Assembly: GCA_004554105.1 (NCBI GenBank)
Contig: SFNW01000003.1
Location: forward strand, 1-36,786
Reading direction: 5' to 3'
Source: Clostridiales bacterium
GTDB lineage: Bacteria > Bacillota > Clostridia > Oscillospirales > CAG-272
DNA length: 36,786 bases
The position numbers were made by a program, and so were the translations under genes. Numbering within the stretch: the first letter of the stretch is position 1; the number at the start of each line of letters is the position of its first letter. The notes under the pieces are model-generated. The model saw nothing but the letters and a program-made list of their open reading frames with translations, was not told where the DNA came from and did no database searches. Of the stretch, positions 24,479 through 33,305 are shown in pieces.

Positions 24479-26239
24479 ATGGCGTTTGATGCCGGAATGA
24501 TGCGCGCCGTCGTCAGCGAAATCAATCGCATGGCGGCGGAGGCACGCGTTGAAAAAATACAGCAGCCGCAGAAGGACGAAATTGTCCTCACGCTGCATTC
24601 TGCGGCGCAGCGCGAGAGCCTGCGCCTTGCAATCAATGCAGGGGCGAATAATCCGAAGCTCGGCTTTACCGCCGCGCAGAAGGAGAATCCCGCCGCCGCA
24701 CCGATGCTCTGTATGCTGCTGCGCAAGCAGCTCGGCGGGGGAAAACTCGTCGCCGCGCGGCAGATCGGCTTTGACCGCGTCGCAAGGCTTGAGTTTGCCT
24801 GCCGCGACGAAATGGGCTTTGCGGTCACGCGCTTTCTCATCGTCGAAATCATGGGCAAGTACAGCAACCTGCTTCTGACCGACGAAAACGATAGAATCAT
24901 CACTGCGCTGCACCTCGTCGACTTTTCGACCAGCCGCCTGCGGCAGGTGCTTCCGGGTATGACCTACGAGCTGCCGCCCGCGCAGGATAAGCGCGATATT
25001 TTTGCGGCGGACGGGCAATCGCTTTGCGAATTGCTTTCGGTCTGCGACGGCAGTCTGCCGCTGCACAAGTTTATTTTGAATACCTTTCTCGGCATTTCGC
25101 CGCTCGTCGCAAGGGAGCTTGCTTTCCGCGCGGCGGGACGGGTCGATGCGGCGGTCGGCGAGACCGACGCGAAAAGCCTTGCGGCGACCTTTGCCGATTT
25201 TAAGCGGATTTTTGACGAAAACGACTTTACGCCCACGCTGGTCTGCGGCGCGGACGGAACGCCCGCCGAATTTTGCTTTACCGATCTTTTGCAGTACGGC
25301 GAAGGCGTTTTGGTCGAGCATTTTCCGAGCTTCGGCGCATTGCTCGACGCCTATTTCGGTAAGCGCGACCTCGCCGAGCGCATCAAGCAGCGCGGGCAGG
25401 ACATCATTCATCTCTTGTCCCACGCGAACGCGCGCCTGTCGAAAAAACTCGACTTGCAGCGCGGCGAGCTTGCCGCCTGTGCCGAGGGCGAAACCTTTAA
25501 GCTGTGGGGAGACCTCATCACGGCAAATCTGTATCAGTTAAAGCGTGGGGCGGCAAAGGTCGCACTGCCGAACTATTACAGCGAAGCCTGCGAGACGGTC
25601 GAAGTTCCGCTCGACACGCGTCTTTCGCCCGCGCAGAACGCGCAGAAATACTACAAAAAGTACAACAAGAGCAAGAACGCGCGCGTCGTTCTGACCGAGC
25701 AGATTGCTGCGGCGGAGGCGGAGCTGCGCTACCTTGAGACGGTTTCCGCCGCGCTCGAGCGCGCCGAGACCGAAAGCGACCTTGCCGAAATCCGCCACGA
25801 GCTTTCGCAGAGCGGCTATGCGTCGCGGATGCGCAACTATAAGCCGGGCAAGACCGCGGCTGTTAAACCGATGGAGTTTCAAACGAGCGGCGGCTATCGC
25901 GTGCTCTGCGGCAAAAACAATACACAGAACGATTTCGTCACTTTTCGCGCGGCGGGCAAGCTTGACTTGTGGTTTCACGTCAAGGACAGACCCGGCTCGC
26001 ATACCGTGCTGCTCTGCGACGGCGACGAGCCGCCCGAGCGCGACTATACCGAGGCTGCGGTGATTGCCGCTACCTACTCGAAGGCGGGGGACGGCGGGCT
26101 TGTTCCGGTCGACTACACCCGCGTGAAGAACGTGAAAAAGCCGCCCGCCGCAAAGCCGGGCTATGTCACCTACTCGACCAACTACACCGCGTTTGTCGCG
26201 CGGGACGAAAAACTCTGTGAAAAGCTGCGCGTCAAATAG
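24479..26239 (+). CDS. rqcH: Ribosome quality control protein RqcH (NFACT/Rqc2 family, FbpA-like)
   Basis: 586 residues. RqcH binds 50S subunits blocked by peptidyl-tRNA and directs C-terminal Ala tailing for degradation. NFACT-N begins at MAFDAGMMRAVVSEI; Asp99-Arg100 in GFDRVARLEF match the D-R pair of B. subtilis RqcH needed for tRNA recruitment. A coiled-coil pair (about 390-440, with NAQKYYKKYNKSKNARVV) follows, then the NFACT-R domain (about 465-560) with VLCGKNNTQND and LWFHVKDRPGSHTVLL. Older annotations call it a fibronectin-binding protein. The start is a clear ATG with AAAGGAC upstream. Confidence 0.93.
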   Translation: MAFDAGMMRAVVSEINRMAAEARVEKIQQPQKDEIVLTLHSAAQRESLRLAINAGANNPKLGFTAAQKENPAAAPMLCMLLRKQLGGGKLVAARQIGFDRVARLEFACRDEMGFAVTRFLIVEIMGKYSNLLLTDENDRIITALHLVDFSTSRLRQVLPGMTYELPPAQDKRDIFAADGQSLCELLSVCDGSLPLHKFILNTFLGISPLVARELAFRAAGRVDAAVGETDAKSLAATFADFKRIFDENDFTPTLVCGADGTPAEFCFTDLLQYGEGVLVEHFPSFGALLDAYFGKRDLAERIKQRGQDIIHLLSHANARLSKKLDLQRGELAACAEGETFKLWGDLITANLYQLKRGAAKVALPNYYSEACETVEVPLDTRLSPAQNAQKYYKKYNKSKNARVVLTEQIAAAEAELRYLETVSAALERAETESDLAEIRHELSQSGYASRMRNYKPGKTAAVKPMEFQTSGGYRVLCGKNNTQNDFVTFRAAGKLDLWFHVKDRPGSHTVLLCDGDEPPERDYTEAAVIAATYSKAGDGGLVPVDYTRVKNVKKPPAAKPGYVTYSTNYTAFVARDEKLCEKLRVK

Positions 26240-26261
26240 CGCGTTAAAATCGAATCGGCAG

Positions 26262-26283
26262 AAAGACGGCGTGCCGTCTTTTT
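26262..26283 (+). terminator. Intrinsic terminator after rqcH
   Basis: AAAGACGGC (26262-26270) and GCCGTCTTT (26273-26281) form a hairpin ending in a T5 run, about 25 bases past the rqcH stop and ahead of the ABC exporter genes. Confidence 0.75.
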
Positions 26284-26316
26284 GCGTCTTTTGAAGTTTG
26301 GCAATCGGAGGAGATC

Positions 26317-28101
26317 ATGCTTTTCGGAAAACACATCAACCGATACTATATCCGATACGCGCCCGCACTGCTGTTCGGCATTTTTGCGCTGATTGTCGTC
26401 GACTGGGCGCAGCTCCTGATTCCGGGGCTGTATCGAATGGTCATCAACGGCATGAATACGGGGGTTGTCGAGCAGAACGGCGTTCCCGTTCGCTTTGACC
26501 TCGATTTTTTGCTCGACCGCATTTGTCTGCCGATGCTCGGCATCATCTGCGCGATGGTCGTCGGGCGCTTTTTGTGGCGTCTCTGCTTTTACGGCACGGC
26601 GATTCGGCTCGAAACCGATTTGCGCAACCGTATGTTTGACCGCTGCCGCACCCTGCCGCAGGAATACTATCAGCAGGGCAAGGTCGGCATGCTGATGTCA
26701 CTGTTTACAAATGACCTCGAAACCGTGCAGGACTGTTTCGGCGACGGGATTCTGATGCTGTTCGACGCTTCGTTTCTCGGTCTTTTGGCACTTTACCGTA
26801 TGTTTCAAATGCACGCGCTGCTGACCCTGTTTGCGCTTGTGCCGATGACGCTGCTGCTGGTCTGCGGCACGATTATCAAAAAATACATGATGCAGAAGTG
26901 GGAGACGCGGCAGGAAGCCTTTTCGGCGCTCTCGGACTTTTCGCAGGAGAGCTTTTCGGGGCTTGCGGTCATCAAGGCGTTCGCAAACGAGGGGCGCGAG
27001 CTGCTCGCGTTCCGCAAAATCAACCGCGACAACGAAGAAGCAAATGTCGCGTACACCAAGCTGTCCACGACGCTGAATGTCACCGTAACGCTGCTTGTCG
27101 AATCGGTCGTCGGCGTGATTCTCGGCTACGGCGGCTATCTCGTCTACCGCGGCGTGTTTGACGCGGGGCGGCTTGTCGAGTTTATCGGATATTTCACCTC
27201 GACGGTCTGGCCGATTACGGCAATCTCGCAGATGCTCGAAATGACCTCGCGCGGCAAGGCGTCGCTTGCGCGCATCGGCGAGCTGCTCGATACCGAGCCT
27301 GCCGTGTGTGACCGCCCGAATGCGAAAGAAATTCGGCTCACAGAGGGGAAAATCGAGTTCCGCCACCTGAATTTCCGCTATCCCGACGGTAGCCGCGACG
27401 TTCTGCACGATGTTTCCTTTACGGTCGAGCCGGGCGAGCGCGTCGGCATCGTCGGCGACACCGGCTCGGGCAAGACCACAATAGCCGACCTTTTGCTCCG
27501 CACCTACAATGTGCCGGACGGCACGCTGTTTCTCGACGGATACGACATCAATTCGCTGACGCTGCACTCGGTGCGCAGCGCGATTGCCTATGTGCCGCAG
27601 GACAATTTTCTGTTCAGCGATACGATAGGAAACAATATCGCGTTTTCGTCCGACGATGCGAGCCTTGAGGATATTGTTGCCGCGGCGCGCATGGCGGACA
27701 TTGACGGCGACGTCAACGGCTTTTGTGCCGGGTATGAGACCGTACTCGGCGAGCGCGGCGTGACGGTCTCTGGCGGGCAGAAGCAGCGAATCTCCATTGC
27801 CCGCGCGCTGATGAAGGACGCGCCCGTGCTGATACTCGACGACGCGGTTTCCGCGGTCGATACCAAGACCGAAAAGGCGATTCTCGGCAGCCTTGCCAAA
27901 GAGGGGAAGGGGCGTACCACGCTGATGGTGGCGCACCGCATTTCCACGGTGGCGGACGCGGACAAAATCGTCTATATCGAGGACGGCAGCGTCGCCGCAA
28001 TCGGCACGCATGACGAGCTGTACGAACGCTGTCCCGCCTACCGCCGCACCGTCGATTTGCAGAAGCTCGAGGACGAGGGAAAGGACTATGCCAATGCGTG
28101 A
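26317..28101 (+). CDS. ABC exporter half-transporter, degenerate-site subunit (TM287/BmrC-like)
   Basis: 594 residues: six-helix membrane domain (about 15-320) followed by an ATPase domain. Walker A is GDTGSGKTT (about 379-387), the signature is VSGGQKQR, and the Q-loop is VPQDN. Walker B reads LILDDAVSAVD, with Asp508-Asp509 where an active subunit has Asp-Glu, so the catalytic base is absent. That marks it as the degenerate member of a heterodimeric exporter, paired with the next gene, as in TM287/TM288 and BmrC/BmrD. It most likely exports drugs or lipids. CGGAGGAG precedes the ATG. The 3' end overlaps the next gene by 14 bases. Confidence 0.93.
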   Translation: MLFGKHINRYYIRYAPALLFGIFALIVVDWAQLLIPGLYRMVINGMNTGVVEQNGVPVRFDLDFLLDRICLPMLGIICAMVVGRFLWRLCFYGTAIRLETDLRNRMFDRCRTLPQEYYQQGKVGMLMSLFTNDLETVQDCFGDGILMLFDASFLGLLALYRMFQMHALLTLFALVPMTLLLVCGTIIKKYMMQKWETRQEAFSALSDFSQESFSGLAVIKAFANEGRELLAFRKINRDNEEANVAYTKLSTTLNVTVTLLVESVVGVILGYGGYLVYRGVFDAGRLVEFIGYFTSTVWPITAISQMLEMTSRGKASLARIGELLDTEPAVCDRPNAKEIRLTEGKIEFRHLNFRYPDGSRDVLHDVSFTVEPGERVGIVGDTGSGKTTIADLLLRTYNVPDGTLFLDGYDINSLTLHSVRSAIAYVPQDNFLFSDTIGNNIAFSSDDASLEDIVAAARMADIDGDVNGFCAGYETVLGERGVTVSGGQKQRISIARALMKDAPVLILDDAVSAVDTKTEKAILGSLAKEGKGRTTLMVAHRISTVADADKIVYIEDGSVAAIGTHDELYERCPAYRRTVDLQKLEDEGKDYANA

Positions 28102-29980
28102 GTATTATCCGCTGCTTGTCGTCGGCGCGCTCGTCGGCGTGATTACGGTTTGCCTTGTCGTCGCGTTTGCGTGCATGAAGAACAAGAAAGAGGCGTTCGG
28201 CTTCGACCGTCAGATGAAGGACAGCGAGCTGTTTCGCCGTCTGCTCCGCTATGCGCGCCCCTATCGGAAGAATTTCGTCGCCGTCGCTTTTTTCCTGCTG
28301 ATGGCGATTGCCTATGACGTTATCGCGCCCGTACTGGTCGGCAGAGTCGAGGAGCTGGTCAAGGGCGAATTCGAACTGCACCGCCTGTTTACGCTGGTCG
28401 CGCTCTACGGGGCAGTCCTTGTCGTTTCGCTGATTTGCACCTACCGGCAGGCGATTTTACTGCAAAGGACGGGGCAGAAAATCCTGACCTCGATTCGCGA
28501 GGATTTGTTTGCGCATATCGAGAGCCTGTCGCACGACCAGCTCTCGAAGCAGCCGGTCGGCAAGCTTGTCACGCGCGAGGCAAACGACACGAACGCGGTT
28601 TCGGTGCTGTTCACCAATCTGCTCCCCGGGCTTGCCAAAAACGCCTGCGTCATTGTCGGCGTATTTGCCGCCATGCTTTGCCTGAACCTTGAGCTGACGC
28701 TGATGGTGCTTTGTTTTGTGCCGTTTATTGTGCTGTTCACGGTCATTTTCCGCAAGTTTTCGCGCCGTGCGCACCGCAGAGTCAAGGACGGCACGACCGA
28801 CATCAACACCTACCTGTCCGAGAATCTGTCCGGCATGAAAATTACACAGATGTTTTGTCGGGAAGAGCGGAAAATGCGCGAGTTTGCCGAGAAAAACAAG
28901 CGGCTCGGCAGAGCAAAGCACGAACAGATTTTCGTCTTCAGCGTCTTTCGTCCGATTGTTTATATGCTGTATATCGCCTCGGTCCTCTGCCTGTTTTATC
29001 TCGGCGGCAAGGGCTGCATCGGCGGGACGCGCTTCCTCGGCCAGACGCTGAGCGCGGGAACGGTCGTCACGTTCTATATGTACTTATCGAAATTTTTCAA
29101 CCCGATTCAGGATCTCGCCGAGCAGTTTCACCGTTTGCAGTCGGCGTTCGCCTCGGCGGAGAAGATTTTCACGATTTTCGACATTGAGCCGGAGGTGGTG
29201 GACGCGCCCGACGCGGTTGAACTTGAAACCTGTCGCGGCGAAATCGAGTTCCGCGATGTTTGGTTTGCCTATGTGCCGGGCGAGTGGGTGCTGCGCGGCG
29301 TGTCGTTCCGCGTCGAGCCGGGGCAGACCGTCGCGTTTGTCGGTGCGACCGGTGCGGGCAAGTCGACGATTCTCTCGCTGATTTGCCGCAACTACGATAT
29401 TCAAAAGGGGCAGATCCTGATTGACGGCATCGACGTTCGGAAAATCAAGCTTGCGTCGCTTCGCCGCCGCTTCGGGCAGATGCTTCAGGACGTGTTTCTG
29501 TTTTCGGGGACGATTCGCAGCAATATCACACTCGGCAATCCCGAAATCGGCGACGACGAGGTGATAGCCGCCTGCCGCTATGTCAACGCGGATTCGTTTA
29601 TCGACCCCGCGCAGGGCGGGCTTGACGAGGTCGTGCGCGAGCGCGGCAACAATTTCTCTGCGGGACAGCGGCAGCTGCTTTCCTTTGCGCGGACGGTCGT
29701 GCATAAGCCCGATGTGATGATTTTAGACGAGGCTACTGCGAATATCGACACCGAGACCGAGCTGCTGATTCAGGATTCGCTTGAAAAGATGATGAACATC
29801 GGCACAGTGCTGATTGTCGCGCACAGACTCTCGACCATTCGGAACGCCGACCGCATTCTGCTGCTCTCGCACGGCGAGATTGTCGAGGCGGGAACGCATC
29901 AGGAGCTGCTGGCGCTGCACGGGCAGTATTACCGCCTTTACACGCTGCAATATGCCAAGGAGCAGCTCCGAAAAGCATAA
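28088..29980 (+). CDS. ABC exporter half-transporter, catalytic subunit (TM288/BmrD-like)
   Basis: 630 residues from ATG 28088, inside the previous gene (ATG 28094 is an alternative; the upstream part of the longer frame overlaps that gene and lacks a family N-terminus). It has an extra hydrophobic helix (about 6-30) ahead of the usual six, then the membrane domain and ATPase. Walker A is GATGAGKST (419-427), the signature is FSAGQRQ, and Walker B LDEATANID has the intact catalytic Glu548. It should power the heterodimer. A strong terminator follows the stop. Confidence 0.93.
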   Translation: MPMREYYPLLVVGALVGVITVCLVVAFACMKNKKEAFGFDRQMKDSELFRRLLRYARPYRKNFVAVAFFLLMAIAYDVIAPVLVGRVEELVKGEFELHRLFTLVALYGAVLVVSLICTYRQAILLQRTGQKILTSIREDLFAHIESLSHDQLSKQPVGKLVTREANDTNAVSVLFTNLLPGLAKNACVIVGVFAAMLCLNLELTLMVLCFVPFIVLFTVIFRKFSRRAHRRVKDGTTDINTYLSENLSGMKITQMFCREERKMREFAEKNKRLGRAKHEQIFVFSVFRPIVYMLYIASVLCLFYLGGKGCIGGTRFLGQTLSAGTVVTFYMYLSKFFNPIQDLAEQFHRLQSAFASAEKIFTIFDIEPEVVDAPDAVELETCRGEIEFRDVWFAYVPGEWVLRGVSFRVEPGQTVAFVGATGAGKSTILSLICRNYDIQKGQILIDGIDVRKIKLASLRRRFGQMLQDVFLFSGTIRSNITLGNPEIGDDEVIAACRYVNADSFIDPAQGGLDEVVRERGNNFSAGQRQLLSFARTVVHKPDVMILDEATANIDTETELLIQDSLEKMMNIGTVLIVAHRLSTIRNADRILLLSHGEIVEAGTHQELLALHGQYYRLYTLQYAKEQLRKA

Positions 29981-30015
29981 AAAAATCTTCTGCGGAAACT
30001 CCGCAGAAGATTTTT
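29981..30015. terminator. Strong bidirectional intrinsic terminator
   Basis: AAAAATCTTCTGCGGA (29981-29996) pairs with TCCGCAGAAGATTTTT (30000-30015), loop AAC, and T continues to 30017. It directly follows the ABC exporter stop. The A run on the left makes it a terminator for the minus strand as well, ending right after the small minus-strand frame described at 30027. Confidence 0.93.
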
Positions 30016-30026
30016 TTGTTTGCGTC

Positions 30027-30164
30027 TTACTTGTTGCAGCCGCAGCCGCGGTTATCGTCTTTTCCCTTGACATTGCATTTGTCAAATGCGGGGTTAAAGG
30101 CGTAGAAGTTGCGGGAGTCGAGATTGTCCTGTGTGATGCGGAGCGCATCGCCGTTTTGAGCGAT
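30027..30164 (-). pseudogene. Possible 3' remnant of a small Cys-rich gene, or a small gene with frameshifted start
   Basis: On the minus strand an open frame of 45 codons ends with TAA at 30027-30029. Its codons are strongly C/G-ending like the neighbouring genes, and the peptide includes QDNLDSRNFYAFNPAFDKCN and ends DDNRGCGCNK, which looks like real protein. A TGA (30165-30167) lies just upstream in the same frame and there is no ATG, GTG or TTG start inside. A second, also coding-like, frame (GYAFLQSGITDLFES) lies directly upstream, so a single-base frameshift (real or an assembly error) would join them. A terminator follows 12 bases later. Function unknown; coding status inferred. Confidence 0.35.
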
Positions 30165-30223
30165 TCAAACAAATCGGTTATGCCGCTCTGCAAAAACGCA
30201 TATCCTCTACCGAGGTGAGACAA

Positions 30224-30355
30224 ATGACCGAGTACACGGACATCAAGGGGCGTATACACCCGATTTCGGAGACCGAGCCTGCGCCGCGCGACGCGGCGGA
30301 GACCGAGCGGCTGCTCGACGAGCTTCGCCGCCTGCTTGCACACACGGAGGTTTAG
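30224..30355 (+). CDS. Small 43-residue protein encoded just before the serine recombinase
   Basis: ATG 30224 has GAGGTGA upstream and the frame ends TAG at 30353-30355. The peptide starts MTEYTDIKGRIHP and ends in an amphipathic helix ETERLLDELRRLLAHTEV. It is acidic at the N-terminal half and helical at the C-terminal half, without Cys or a transmembrane segment. The GGAGG for the next gene lies inside its last codons (30346-30350) and the recombinase GTG is two bases past the stop, so the two are translationally coupled. Not recognised as a known family. A role with the recombinase is inference only. Confidence 0.6.
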   Translation: MTEYTDIKGRIHPISETEPAPRDAAETERLLDELRRLLAHTEV

Positions 30356-30357
30356 GC

Positions 30358-31866
30358 GTGGCGGTTGCACTCTACGCGCGCAAATCGGTCGAGCGCGAGA
30401 ACAGCGTTTCCTGCGAGACACAGCTCGAATACTGCCGTGCGATGCTGCGCCCCGAGGAGCGGGGCGAGGCCGTCCTCTGCTTTGTCGACAACGGCTGCTC
30501 GGGCGGAAATACCGACCGCCCGGGATTTCGGCAAATGATGCGGCGCATCGAAAGCGGGGAGGTCGGCAAGGTCGTCGTCTACCGCCTCGACCGCATCAGC
30601 CGCAGCCTGTCGGATTTTGTCGGCATTTTACAGACCTTCAAGGCACGCGGCGTGCGGTTTGTCTCCTCGCAGGAGACCTTTGACACCGGCTCGCCCTACG
30701 GCGAGATGATTGTCAAGCTGCTGATGGTGTTTGCGGAGTTCGAGCGGCAGTCGATTATCGGGCGCGTGCGGCAGGCGTATGCCTATCGCAGTCGGGCAGG
30801 CTTTTACATGGGCGGGCGGCGACCTTACGGCTTTTCGATTGAAGAGAGTCGGCTCGGCGGCGTGCCGACCAAGGTCTATCGCCCGAAAAGCGGCGAGACG
30901 GAGCAGATTGTGCGGATTTTCACCGCTTATGCCGACGGAGCAACGACGCTGCGGCAGCTTGCGGACGAGATAAACCGGACTTCGCCCCCGCAGACGGGAA
31001 AATGGTCGGCGTCGCGGCTGTCCGCAATTTTAAGAAACCCGATTTATGTGCGCGCCGACAACGGCGTATATACCTATCTTTTGCAAAGCGGCTGCCAAAT
31101 CGTCGGCGGCGCACAGGCGTTTGACGGGCTGCACGGCGTTCAGCTTTACGGCAGATATACGGGAGAAAGCGCAGGCAGGGAAAGCGAGGGCGTTTATGCC
31201 GTCGTTCTGCGGCACGAGGGGCTTGTGCCGTCAGACATTTGGCTCGCCTGTCAAGCCAAACTCGCGCAGAATCGCGCACGCGGCAGAGCGGTAGCCAACC
31301 GCACGAGTCTGCTCGGCGGCATTGTTGTCTGCCAAGGCTGCGGCAGGACGATGACCGTGACCAAGGGCGGCAGACGCAAGGACGGCGGGCAGACGCGCTA
31401 TTTCGGCTGCACGGGCAGGCTGCATAGGCATATTTGCGACGGTCCCGCCGTGCCGATTTACGCCGAGAGCCTTGAAGCGGCGGTTGAAGCGCTGCTTTAC
31501 GCACGTCTTGCGCGGCTTGAAAAGCGGATTCCCTTATCACCGCCCACAGCCGAGGTCAATGCGCTCAAAAATCGACTTTGCGAAATTGCCGCCGCGCGGG
31601 AAGCCTTGGTTGCGCTGATTCTCGGCGGCAGAGCGGACGCCGAGACGCTGCGCGGCGCGGGGGAGCGTGCGCTTGCGCTTGCCGAAGCCGAAAAGGACGC
31701 AAAGCGTGTGCTTGCGGCGCTGGAAAGCAAGACGCCGCGCGGCGTGCCGCTTCTTTCACTTTGGGAAGCGGCATCGGCAGAGCGAAAACACGCAGCGGCG
31801 TGCCTCTTAATCGAGCGCATCGAGGTGGAGCAAGGCGGAGAAGTCACGGTCAAATGGAATCTGTAA
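30358..31866 (+). CDS. Large serine recombinase
   Basis: 502 residues from GTG 30358. The N-terminal catalytic domain has the nucleophile Ser10 with Arg8 in LYARKSVERE, VYRLDRISRS and a helix region EFERQSIIGRVRQAY. The recombinase domain follows (GGRRPYGF, RNPIYV), then a zinc-ribbon domain with CQGCGRTM and CTGRLHRHIC, and a C-terminal coiled-coil region (Ala/Arg/Glu-rich, about 400-465). Such enzymes integrate or excise phages and conjugative elements, or rearrange sporulation genes. No phage, ICE, or att features are adjacent; the neighbours are ordinary transporter genes, so the target site is unclear. Confidence 0.92.
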   Translation: MAVALYARKSVERENSVSCETQLEYCRAMLRPEERGEAVLCFVDNGCSGGNTDRPGFRQMMRRIESGEVGKVVVYRLDRISRSLSDFVGILQTFKARGVRFVSSQETFDTGSPYGEMIVKLLMVFAEFERQSIIGRVRQAYAYRSRAGFYMGGRRPYGFSIEESRLGGVPTKVYRPKSGETEQIVRIFTAYADGATTLRQLADEINRTSPPQTGKWSASRLSAILRNPIYVRADNGVYTYLLQSGCQIVGGAQAFDGLHGVQLYGRYTGESAGRESEGVYAVVLRHEGLVPSDIWLACQAKLAQNRARGRAVANRTSLLGGIVVCQGCGRTMTVTKGGRRKDGGQTRYFGCTGRLHRHICDGPAVPIYAESLEAAVEALLYARLARLEKRIPLSPPTAEVNALKNRLCEIAAAREALVALILGGRADAETLRGAGERALALAEAEKDAKRVLAALESKTPRGVPLLSLWEAASAERKHAAACLLIERIEVEQGGEVTVKWNL

Positions 31867-31870
31867 ATAA

Positions 31871-31900
31871 GCAGGGAGACGCGAAAGTGCGTCTCCCTGC
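31871..31900. terminator. Hairpin between convergent serine recombinase and MATE genes
   Basis: GCAGGGAGACGC (31871-31882) pairs perfectly with GCGTCTCCCTGC (31889-31900). On the plus side no T run follows; on the minus side TTATTTAC follows, giving partial terminator character for the MATE gene whose stop is five bases away. Confidence 0.6.
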
Positions 31901-31904
31901 GGGC

Positions 31905-33260
31905 TTATGCCGCTTTGGCTGCGGGGTATTCTTCTTTCAGAATCCGAACAAAATAGAGAATTTCAAAAATTGCCGTAATCGTCCACGAGCAGATGTACAG
32001 CAGATAGAGCGCGGGAATCGTGTGAAAATGCGCGAAAATCGTGTAAATCCAAAGGATGCGGAAGGCGCAGGAGCCGGCGATGACGATAATCGTCGGCACG
32101 ACGGTCTTGCCCAGCCCGCGCGAGGCGGCGATGGTGCAGTCCATGAACGCAGAGACGCAGTAGGAAAACGCCATGATGTTCAGCCGCTTCATGCCGGCTT
32201 CGATGACGGCGGCGTCGGGCGTAAAAATCGAAAGAAACTGTCTGCCGAAGAGGAAGAGCAGTGCGCCGAAGACAAATGCGGACAGAAAGGAGTAGGCAAG
32301 GCTGATTAAGTAACTTCTCATGACGCGCTCCCGCTTGCCTGCGCCGAGATTCTGCCCGATAAAGGTCGTGCAGGCGACATAGAATGCCGCCATCATGTCG
32401 TAGACCAGCGCGTCGGCGTTGGCGGCGGCGGAATTGCCCTCGACCATCAGCGTGTCAAAGGAATTGACTGCGGCTTGGATAAACAGATTGGCTATCGCGA
32501 AAATTGCGTTTTGCAGTCCTGCGGGAATGCCGAGCAGCAGAACGGTTTTGCCGATGGCGCGGTCAATGTGCAGTTGCCGCAGATGCAGGGCGTACACCTC
32601 CTTGCAGCTAAACAGGCGGCGCAGAATCAGAAGGGCGGACAGGTATTGCGAAATCGCGCTTGCGAGCGCGACGCCGAGTACATCAAGGTCAAGGGCGATG
32701 ACGAAGAAAAGGTTGAGCGCGATGTTGACAAGCCCCGCCGCAAACAGATAGTACAGCGGTCGTTTGGAGTCGCCCACCGCGCTGAGGACGCCGCTGCCGA
32801 AGTTGTAGACGGCGAGCGCGGGCGTGCCGAGCAGATAGACGCGCATATACAAAATTGCGCCGTCGAGCAGTTCTTCCTTGGTATTCAGCAAAACGAGCAG
32901 CTTGTCGATGGTGAGCAGTCCGACAAGAAGAATGACCGCACCGTAAAGCAGCGAGAGGAGCAGGGAAGAATGCACGGTCTTGCCAAGCTTTTCGCGGTCG
33001 CCCGCGCCCGCATACCGCGCGGCGATTGCGTTGATGCCGCCGCCCATACCGATGAGCAGCCCCGTAAACAGCGTGACTGCGATGGCGCAGGAGCCGACCG
33101 CCCCGAGCGCGAGCGAACCCGAAAACCGTCCGACAACGGCAATGTCGGACATATTGAACAGAACCTGCAACAGGTTGGAGAGTACCAGCGGCAGGCTGAA
33201 CAGAAAGATGTTTTTACCGAGTGACCCCTCGGTCATGCAAATTCCACTGTGGTTTTTCAT
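31905..33260 (-). CDS. MATE family efflux transporter (distal gene)
   Basis: 451 residues from ATG 33260 (GAGGTG upstream; a longer start at 33275 adds five residues). About twelve transmembrane helices arranged as two related halves. N-terminus MTEGSLGKNIFLFSLPLVLSN is typical of the NorM/DinF-like MATE superfamily. It lies 45 bases downstream of a second, different MATE gene on the same strand, so both should be expressed from the promoter and riboswitch at 34640-34775. Substrate not readable from sequence; drug or cationic metabolite efflux by Na+ or H+ exchange is the family role. Confidence 0.9.
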   Translation of the reverse strand: MKNHSGICMTEGSLGKNIFLFSLPLVLSNLLQVLFNMSDIAVVGRFSGSLALGAVGSCAIAVTLFTGLLIGMGGGINAIAARYAGAGDREKLGKTVHSSLLLSLLYGAVILLVGLLTIDKLLVLLNTKEELLDGAILYMRVYLLGTPALAVYNFGSGVLSAVGDSKRPLYYLFAAGLVNIALNLFFVIALDLDVLGVALASAISQYLSALLILRRLFSCKEVYALHLRQLHIDRAIGKTVLLLGIPAGLQNAIFAIANLFIQAAVNSFDTLMVEGNSAAANADALVYDMMAAFYVACTTFIGQNLGAGKRERVMRSYLISLAYSFLSAFVFGALLFLFGRQFLSIFTPDAAVIEAGMKRLNIMAFSYCVSAFMDCTIAASRGLGKTVVPTIIVIAGSCAFRILWIYTIFAHFHTIPALYLLYICSWTITAIFEILYFVRILKEEYPAAKAA

Positions 33261-33305
33261 AAGACACCTCGGCAAAGACGCCGTGCAAAAATCGGATGCT
33301 GTTGC

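Noticed and set aside
30067..30072. TTGACA hexamer upstream of the 43-residue ORF, considered as a -35 box
   Set aside because: No -10-like sequence at 16-18 bases; the downstream bases are GC-rich (GCGGGGTT).
30075..30089. Perfect palindrome GCATTTG-T-CAAATGC near the serine recombinase, considered as an att core
   Set aside because: It lies inside the coding-like minus-strand frame and no second copy was seen in the window, so a recombination site is unsupported.
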